A stretch of 15,405 nucleotides of DNA from Vulcanimicrobiota bacterium. Its GTDB lineage: Bacteria; Vulcanimicrobiota; Vulcanimicrobiia; Vulcanimicrobiales; Vulcanimicrobiaceae. Of the stretch, positions 13,301 to 15,405 are shown piece after piece. The stretch spans positions 16,218 to 31,622 of the forward strand of contig JACRTZ010000129.1 of NCBI GenBank assembly GCA_014304965.1, given 5' to 3'. The first letter of the stretch is position 1, and each line of letters starts with the position of its first letter. Made by a program: the position numbers and the translations under genes. Under the pieces are notes generated by a model, which saw nothing but the letters and a program-made list of their open reading frames with translations, had not been told where the DNA came from and did no database searches.

Positions 13301-14449
13301 GTGCAGCCGCTCAGAGTAATGACCGTGTTCGGCACGCGGCCGGACACGATCAAGATGGCGCCCGTCGTTCACGAACTGGCGAAGAACCCGCACATTCACG
13401 CGCTCGTGTGCGTGACGGCGCAACACCGCGAGATGCTCGACGACTTGCTCGCGCTCTTTTCGATTCGGCCGGACTACGATCTCAACGTTATGACGGCGGA
13501 TCAAACGCTGACCGAAATTACGACGCGCATCATGATCGGGATGGAACCCGTGCTCAAGACGGCGCAGCCCGACGTCGTTCTCGTGCACGGCGATACCTCG
13601 ACCAGCACGGCCGCCGCGATCGCGGCCTACTATCAGCAGATCCCGGTGGGACACGTGGAGGCCGGGTTGCGCACGGCGACCCGCTGGGAACCGTTTCCCG
13701 AGGAGATGAACCGCCGGCTCACGGGTCGCATCGCTTCCTATCATTTCGCGCCGACGGCCGGCGCGCGCGCCAATCTCGAACGCGAAAACGTCGAGGCGGC
13801 CGACATCGCGGTCACCGGCAACACCGTGATCGACGCCTTTCTCGCAACCGCACAGCGCACGTACGGCGCGCCGCCGCCGCAGTGGGCGGCACTCGACGTG
13901 CAGCGTCCGTGGATTTTCGTCACGGCGCACCGCCGCGAGAATCACGAACACATGGTGGAAATCTGCGAGGCGCTAGCGGAGATCGCTGGCTTTCCGCAAC
14001 GCCCGCAAATCCTTTGGCCGCTTCATCCTTCGCCGCGCGTCGCGCCGGTCGCACATCGCATCCTCGACGGACTCGACGGCGTTTCGCTCGTCGCGCCGAT
14101 GGATTACGACGCCACCGTGCGCACCGTTGCGCGCTCGACCCTCGTGCTGACCGATAGCGGCGGCCTGCAAGAAGAGGCGCCGTGTCTCGGAAAACCGGTG
14201 CTCGTGATGCGCCGCGAGACCGAACGCCCCGAAGGCATCGCCGCCGGTACGCTGCGGCTCGTCGGCGCGGAGCGCGAGACGATCGTCCGCGAAACGCGCC
14301 GTCTGCTTGAAGACGACGTCGCCTATATCAAGATGGCGCACGCGCACAATCCCTACGGCGACGGTCACGCCGCGCGGCGGATCGTCGCATGGTTGCTCGC
14401 GCGCTTACGCGGCGGCGAAATGCCCGATGAGTTCGCACCGGGCCGCTAG
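13301..14449 (+). CDS. wecB: UDP-N-acetylglucosamine 2-epimerase (non-hydrolysing)
   Basis: It interconverts UDP-GlcNAc and UDP-ManNAc, a precursor for enterobacterial common antigen, teichoic linkage units or capsules. 382 residues, GT-B fold. The N-terminal motif is TVFGTRPDTIKMAPVV at 8-23; the usual Glu after GTRP is Asp15. Other motifs: VLVHGDTSTSTA at 93-104, GHVEAGLRTATRWEPFPEEMNRRL at 117-140, TGNTVIDAFL at 172-181, VTAHRRENHEHM at 207-218, and DSGGLQEEAPCLGKPVLVMRRETERPEG at 285-312. These include the catalytic acid residues and the UDP-GlcNAc site. GTG 13301 restores the standard length before the motif; ATG 13319 would trim it. It is sandwiched between the WecA-type gene and a DyP peroxidase with three-base gaps, so all are likely one transcript. 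Confidence 0.95.
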   Translation: MQPLRVMTVFGTRPDTIKMAPVVHELAKNPHIHALVCVTAQHREMLDDLLALFSIRPDYDLNVMTADQTLTEITTRIMIGMEPVLKTAQPDVVLVHGDTSTSTAAAIAAYYQQIPVGHVEAGLRTATRWEPFPEEMNRRLTGRIASYHFAPTAGARANLERENVEAADIAVTGNTVIDAFLATAQRTYGAPPPQWAALDVQRPWIFVTAHRRENHEHMVEICEALAEIAGFPQRPQILWPLHPSPRVAPVAHRILDGLDGVSLVAPMDYDATVRTVARSTLVLTDSGGLQEEAPCLGKPVLVMRRETERPEGIAAGTLRLVGAERETIVRETRRLLEDDVAYIKMAHAHNPYGDGHAARRIVAWLLARLRGGEMPDEFAPGR

Positions 14450-14452
14450 ACG

Positions 14453-15355
14453 ATGGCGCATTCGCAGGCCGGCATCTTCTCGCTCGGCGACCCGTCGCAG
14501 GCGCACTTCGAATTGAACGTGCGCTCGCCCGAGCGCGCCAAAGAACTCGCGGGCGCGCTGATGGAACTCGAGCGTCCGCATTCGACGGTGTCGGGCGTCA
14601 ATCTCGTCGTCGGCTTTCGGCCGAGCCTCTGGCGCGAACTGATGCCGGCGCGCGCGATCGACGCGCGCGATTTCGATCGGCCCATCGTCGGCGCCGACGG
14701 CTTCACGATGCCGGCGACGCAGCGCGACGTGTGGCTGTGGTTCACGGGCGCCTCGTACGACGTGATCTTCGATCAGGCGCGAGTCGCCGTGACGACGCTG
14801 TCGAAGGTCGCCGAGGTCGCGTTCGAGTTGACGGGCTGGTCGTATCGCCACAGCCGGGATCTGACCGGCTTCGAAGACGGGACCGCCAACCCGAGCCTCT
14901 TGGAAGCGGCCGACGTGACGCTCGTTGCCGACGGCGAACCGGGCGCCGGTTCGACGATCGCGCTCTTGCAGCAATGGCGGCACCGGACGCGCGAGTTCGA
15001 CCACCTGAGCGAGGCGCAGCAAGAGGACGTCATCGGGCGCACCAAGGCCGCGTCGGACGAGCTACCCCCGGAGCGCATGCCGGGCGACTCGCACGTGGCG
15101 CGCACCGAACTGCACGACGCGGCCGGCGACGAACTGCCGATCTTCCGGCGCAGCGTGCCCTACGGAAATGTCGGCGATCACGGCCTGATGTTCGTAGGGT
15201 TTGCGCGCGAACAGGGACGGCTGGACACCATGCTCCGGCAGATGGCAGGCATGGACGGTCCGCGCGATGCCCTCACCCGATTTTCGACGCCGCTGACCGG
15301 CGCGTACTACGTCGTTCCGTCGCTCGAAGCGCTGCGCGAGCTTTCGGACACCTAA
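14453..15355 (+). CDS. DyP-type haem peroxidase (YfeX-like)
   Basis: A dye-decolourising peroxidase of the short YfeX-like (P/B) type; it binds haem b and uses hydrogen peroxide to oxidise phenolic or dye-like substrates. 300 residues. Signatures: the distal GFEDG at 139-143 (catalytic D142) in DLTGFEDGTANP, proximal haem ligand H214 in GDSHVARTEL, the distal Arg in RRSVPYG at 232-238, and GLMFVGFAREQ at 244-254. Spacing is close to E. coli YfeX. No Tat or Sec signal is visible, so it should be cytoplasmic unless loaded into an encapsulin shell; I see neither an encapsulin gene here nor a clear cargo tail. It begins three bases after the wecB stop, an odd metabolic partner. The C-terminus RELSDT and stop TAA are inside the window. 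Confidence 0.94.
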   Translation: MAHSQAGIFSLGDPSQAHFELNVRSPERAKELAGALMELERPHSTVSGVNLVVGFRPSLWRELMPARAIDARDFDRPIVGADGFTMPATQRDVWLWFTGASYDVIFDQARVAVTTLSKVAEVAFELTGWSYRHSRDLTGFEDGTANPSLLEAADVTLVADGEPGAGSTIALLQQWRHRTREFDHLSEAQQEDVIGRTKAASDELPPERMPGDSHVARTELHDAAGDELPIFRRSVPYGNVGDHGLMFVGFAREQGRLDTMLRQMAGMDGPRDALTRFSTPLTGAYYVVPSLEALRELSDT

Positions 15356-15370
15356 GGTGACTCTGATCTA

Positions 15371-15401
15371 TTGACGCTTAAGTCGAGAAAGTGCGTATAG
15401 A
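15371..15401 (+). promoter_or_regulatory. Weak promoter-like pair after the peroxidase gene
   Basis: TTGACG at 15371-15376 and TATAGA at 15396-15401 resemble -35 and -10 boxes, but the spacer is 19 bases, longer than ideal. It would drive a gene beyond the right edge. The remaining bases 15356-15405 hold nothing else I can name. Confidence 0.25.
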
Positions 15402-15405
15402 GCGG

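Noticed and set aside
12251..13951. Long open frame of 566 codons on the minus strand
   Set aside because: It lies opposite the WecA-type and wecB genes, which carry full family motifs; its product is Arg/Asp/His-rich low-complexity sequence typical of antisense frames in GC-rich DNA.
1..15405. tRNA, rRNA, CRISPR array or insertion sequence
   Set aside because: No T-loop/acceptor pattern, no regularly spaced repeats, and no transposase-like protein were seen on either strand.

Overview
The window is 15.4 kb of high-GC bacterial DNA, densely coded, with short gaps and many ATGA/GTGA stop-start overlaps. Nothing in it fixes the taxonomy. The genes are of ordinary bacterial families and there is no rRNA, tRNA, CRISPR array or insertion sequence. 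GC and gene style would fit a little-studied high-GC lineage such as Eremiobacterota/Vulcanimicrobiota, but that is only a guess.

Layout. (1) 1-3652, minus strand: a translationally coupled operon reading leftwards, dgcA-like enolase-superfamily epimerase, then dgcN-like DUF1611 protein, then a lipoprotein peptide-binding component of an ABC importer that runs off the left edge. Together they look like uptake and use of peptides containing D-glutamate (murein peptides). (2) 3705-5118, plus: a class I CPD photolyase split by a single-base frameshift near 4191-4200. (3) 5119-5318: a gene-free stretch between convergent genes, with a plausible promoter and a series of stems that could be a structured RNA. 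(4) 5319-6053, minus: a TIM-barrel sugar isomerase/epimerase-like protein. (5) 6110-9644, plus: rpiB, a small two-helix membrane protein, a three-gene cobalt-type nitrile hydratase/thiocyanate hydrolase-like enzyme with its beta chain split into two genes, and glyA. (6) 9619-10413, minus: an AT-richer DpnI-like methyl-directed restriction endonuclease whose two domains are in the opposite order to DpnI. (7) 10470-11138, plus: upp. (8) 11141-11632, minus: a small exported protein of unknown function. (9) 11796-15355, plus: dCMP deaminase, WecA/TagO-type glycosyl-phosphate transferase, wecB and a DyP-type peroxidase, tightly packed.

How the genes work together. upp and dCMP deaminase belong to pyrimidine salvage, glyA to one-carbon metabolism, and the WecA/WecB pair to starting an envelope polysaccharide on a lipid carrier. 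The most distinctive items are the domain-swapped DpnI homologue, the three-subunit nitrile hydratase-family enzyme that resembles thiocyanate hydrolase, the photolyase with a frameshift and a Tyr in the middle of its electron-transfer Trp chain, and two possible RNA structures (5140-5324 and the glyA leader).
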